Part shown: positions 14,177 to 14,948 of the stretch, piece by piece
Position numbering within the stretch: position 1 is the stretch's first letter
How the letters are laid out: each line of letters starts with the position of its first letter
DNA from: an uncultured Paracoccaceae bacterium
Lineage (GTDB): Bacteria; Pseudomonadota; Alphaproteobacteria; Rhodobacterales; Rhodobacteraceae
Assembly (NCBI GenBank): GCA_937916485.1
Contig: CALFSV010000141.1
Coordinates: 1 to 14,948 of the forward strand
Direction: 5' to 3'
DNA length: 14,948 nt
Notes under the pieces: generated by a model
Seen by the model: the letters and a program-made list of their open reading frames with translations, nothing else
Told to the model about the DNA's origin: nothing
The model's database searches: none
Translations under genes and position numbers: made by a program

Positions 14177-14829
14177 TTGTTGGTATCCTCTCCTGCTGAG
14201 TTGATATGTGCCCCTTTGTCGGGGTCGTCTTTGTGAATCGGGGCCGGCGCGTCACCGAAGATGTCCATCGTGCCGCACCAAAGAAGCGATGCGGTCCGAT
14301 CGGTATGGTTCCACGTGGAATGAACGCGATGACTGTCAAAATGGAAGCTGTCCCCCTTGCAGAGGATATCGCGCTTCCCTTCGATCTCGACAGTGATTTC
14401 ACCGTCAAGAATGTAGAACATCTCTTCTCCACGGTGGCTGATCGGCTCCGACCGGCGGCCCGGCGGTTGGTGCACGATTACAGAGTGTAGCTTACTGCCT
14501 TCAAACTTGGTCGACAGCCGTTCGTAGACGGGTTTCGCGCCCGGCACGGCATATTGACGGCGCTCGGCTTCGCGGGTCAGATCCTCGGTGCCACGAGGTT
14601 GGTCGAGGAACTGACTGACGGATGTCTGAAGAACTTCGGAAATCGATACAAGCGATCCGAGCGAAGGGGCAGTCAGATCGCGTTCAACCTGAGAAATGAA
14701 CCCTACGGACAAGCCGGCTCCGTCAGCTACGGCCTGCATCGTCAGGCCGAGCTCCTTACGGCGCGCCCTGAGGGCCTCGCCGAGCGTTGGGGCGGTTTCG
14801 TCACCCACACGGGAAGCATTTTTTAACAT
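14173..14829 (-). CDS. XRE-family regulator with C-terminal cupin domain
   Basis: First gene of the operon and its probable regulator, 218 residues from the ATG at 14829. The N-terminal XRE helix-turn-helix (about 16-73) has LGEALRARRKELGLTMQAVA followed by the recognition region LSVGFISQVERDLTAPSLGSL (40-60). The C-terminal cupin domain (about 117-190) contains H132 and E136 in SHRGEEMFYILDG and H170 in VHSTWN, so a metal or small acid could bind. This architecture is shared by PuuR-like regulators of amino-acid, polyamine and amide catabolism. No Shine-Dalgarno precedes the ATG, and a promoter-like sequence ends 7 bases upstream, suggesting leaderless translation. A TTG at 14865 in the same frame would add 12 residues but falls on the presumed -35 box and also lacks a good ribosome site. 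Likely a repressor of its own operon, relieved by a breakdown intermediate; the sign of regulation is a guess. Confidence 0.9.
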   Translation of the reverse strand: MLKNASRVGDETAPTLGEALRARRKELGLTMQAVADGAGLSVGFISQVERDLTAPSLGSLVSISEVLQTSVSQFLDQPRGTEDLTREAERRQYAVPGAKPVYERLSTKFEGSKLHSVIVHQPPGRRSEPISHRGEEMFYILDGEITVEIEGKRDILCKGDSFHFDSHRVHSTWNHTDRTASLLWCGTMDIFGDAPAPIHKDDPDKGAHINSAGEDTNK

Positions 14830-14836
14830 AGGTAAA

Positions 14837-14865
14837 ATTTGAGACCGGGAAATGATTCCCGTCAA
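14837..14865 (-). promoter_or_regulatory. Candidate sigma70 promoter of the operon (leaderless)
   Basis: On the minus strand, TTGACG (14860-14865) matches five of six bases of the -35 consensus. TCAAAT (14837-14842), 17 bp downstream, matches four of six bases of the -10 box. Transcription would begin at or next to the regulator ATG at 14829, leaving essentially no leader, which fits the absence of a ribosome site. The match is moderate and was found by eye. Confidence 0.42.
14846..14861. promoter_or_regulatory. Inverted repeat in the promoter spacer, candidate operator
   Basis: Perfect 6-bp arms CGGGAA and TTCCCG flank 4 bases. The site covers the 3' edge of the candidate -35 box and most of the spacer, where a bound XRE dimer would block RNA polymerase. 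It lies directly upstream of the XRE-cupin gene, so autoregulation is the natural guess. The repeat is seen; its function is inferred. Confidence 0.45.
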
Positions 14866-14873
14866 GTGATATC

Positions 14874-14888
14874 TTTAGGACTACTAAA
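14874..14888. promoter_or_regulatory. Second inverted repeat upstream of the promoter
   Basis: Arms TTTAG (14874-14878) and CTAAA (14884-14888) around a 5-base centre; with one extra A the symmetry extends to CTTTAG/CTAAAAG. It lies just upstream of the presumed -35 box. It may be an operator for the XRE-cupin protein or for another regulator. Confidence 0.3.
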
Positions 14889-14918
14889 AGCCGCCCTAGG
14901 CTCCAGACCCATTAATCC

Positions 14919-14935
14919 GCTTGAGGCTGTCAAGC
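14919..14935. promoter_or_regulatory. Third inverted repeat near the window end
   Basis: Arms GCTTGA (14919-14924) and TCAAGC (14930-14935) around 5 bases. It contains a TTGACA on the minus strand that could be a -35 box, but no acceptable -10 follows at proper spacing. It may serve this operon or a gene beyond the window. No coding region is visible from 14866 to 14948. Confidence 0.28.
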
Positions 14936-14948
14936 TTGCATGATTCAA

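Noticed and set aside
14830..14865. TTG at 14865 as the start of the XRE-cupin gene
   Set aside because: It would place the start on the probable -35 box, has no good ribosome site, and adds 12 residues before a normal family N-terminus. The ATG at 14829 is preferred.

Overview
The window looks like chromosomal or large-plasmid DNA from an alphaproteobacterium, most likely of the Rhodobacteraceae (Roseobacter/Paracoccus type). This rests on the GC-rich composition, strong G/C preference at third codon positions, Ala/Gly/Asp/Arg-rich proteins, and the overall style of the ABC-importer and hydantoinase genes. No taxonomic marker gene is present, so this is inference.

Almost all of it is one 13-gene cluster on the minus strand, read from about 14829 down to 349. 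In transcription order it holds: an XRE-cupin regulator; a complete family-5 (Dpp/Opp-type) peptide ABC importer (binding protein, two permeases, two ATPases); a small GAF-domain protein with three cysteines; hydantoinase A (HyuA); hydantoinase B (HyuB); an Asp/Glu/hydantoin racemase-family protein; a zinc-free MDR oxidoreductase; an M24 (Xaa-Pro-type) metallopeptidase; and a second, shorter HyuB. Neighbouring genes overlap by a few bases or sit 1-3 bp apart. The one real gap is 64 bp between the binding-protein gene and the first permease, and it holds a perfect 11-bp GC hairpin.

The simplest reading is an uptake-and-breakdown operon. The importer brings in a small amide such as a cyclic imide, lactam, hydantoin or modified di/oligopeptide. 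HyuA/HyuB would open or activate a ring amide, the racemase would set stereochemistry, and the M24 peptidase would cleave a linear amide or peptide. The MDR oxidoreductase would act on a carbonyl or enone, and the leading XRE-cupin protein would sense a ligand. The substrate is unknown. The unusual points are one HyuA with two clearly different HyuB proteins, and the absence of any recognisable N-carbamoylase.

The region upstream of the regulator (about 14830-14948) carries a promoter-like sequence that would place the transcription start at or next to the ATG (a possible leaderless mRNA), plus three short inverted repeats that could be operators. At the other end, 1-117 encodes on the minus strand the N-terminus of an IS6-family transposase cut by the window edge, and 118-348 is non-coding. 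I saw no tRNA, rRNA, CRISPR array or clear intrinsic terminator.
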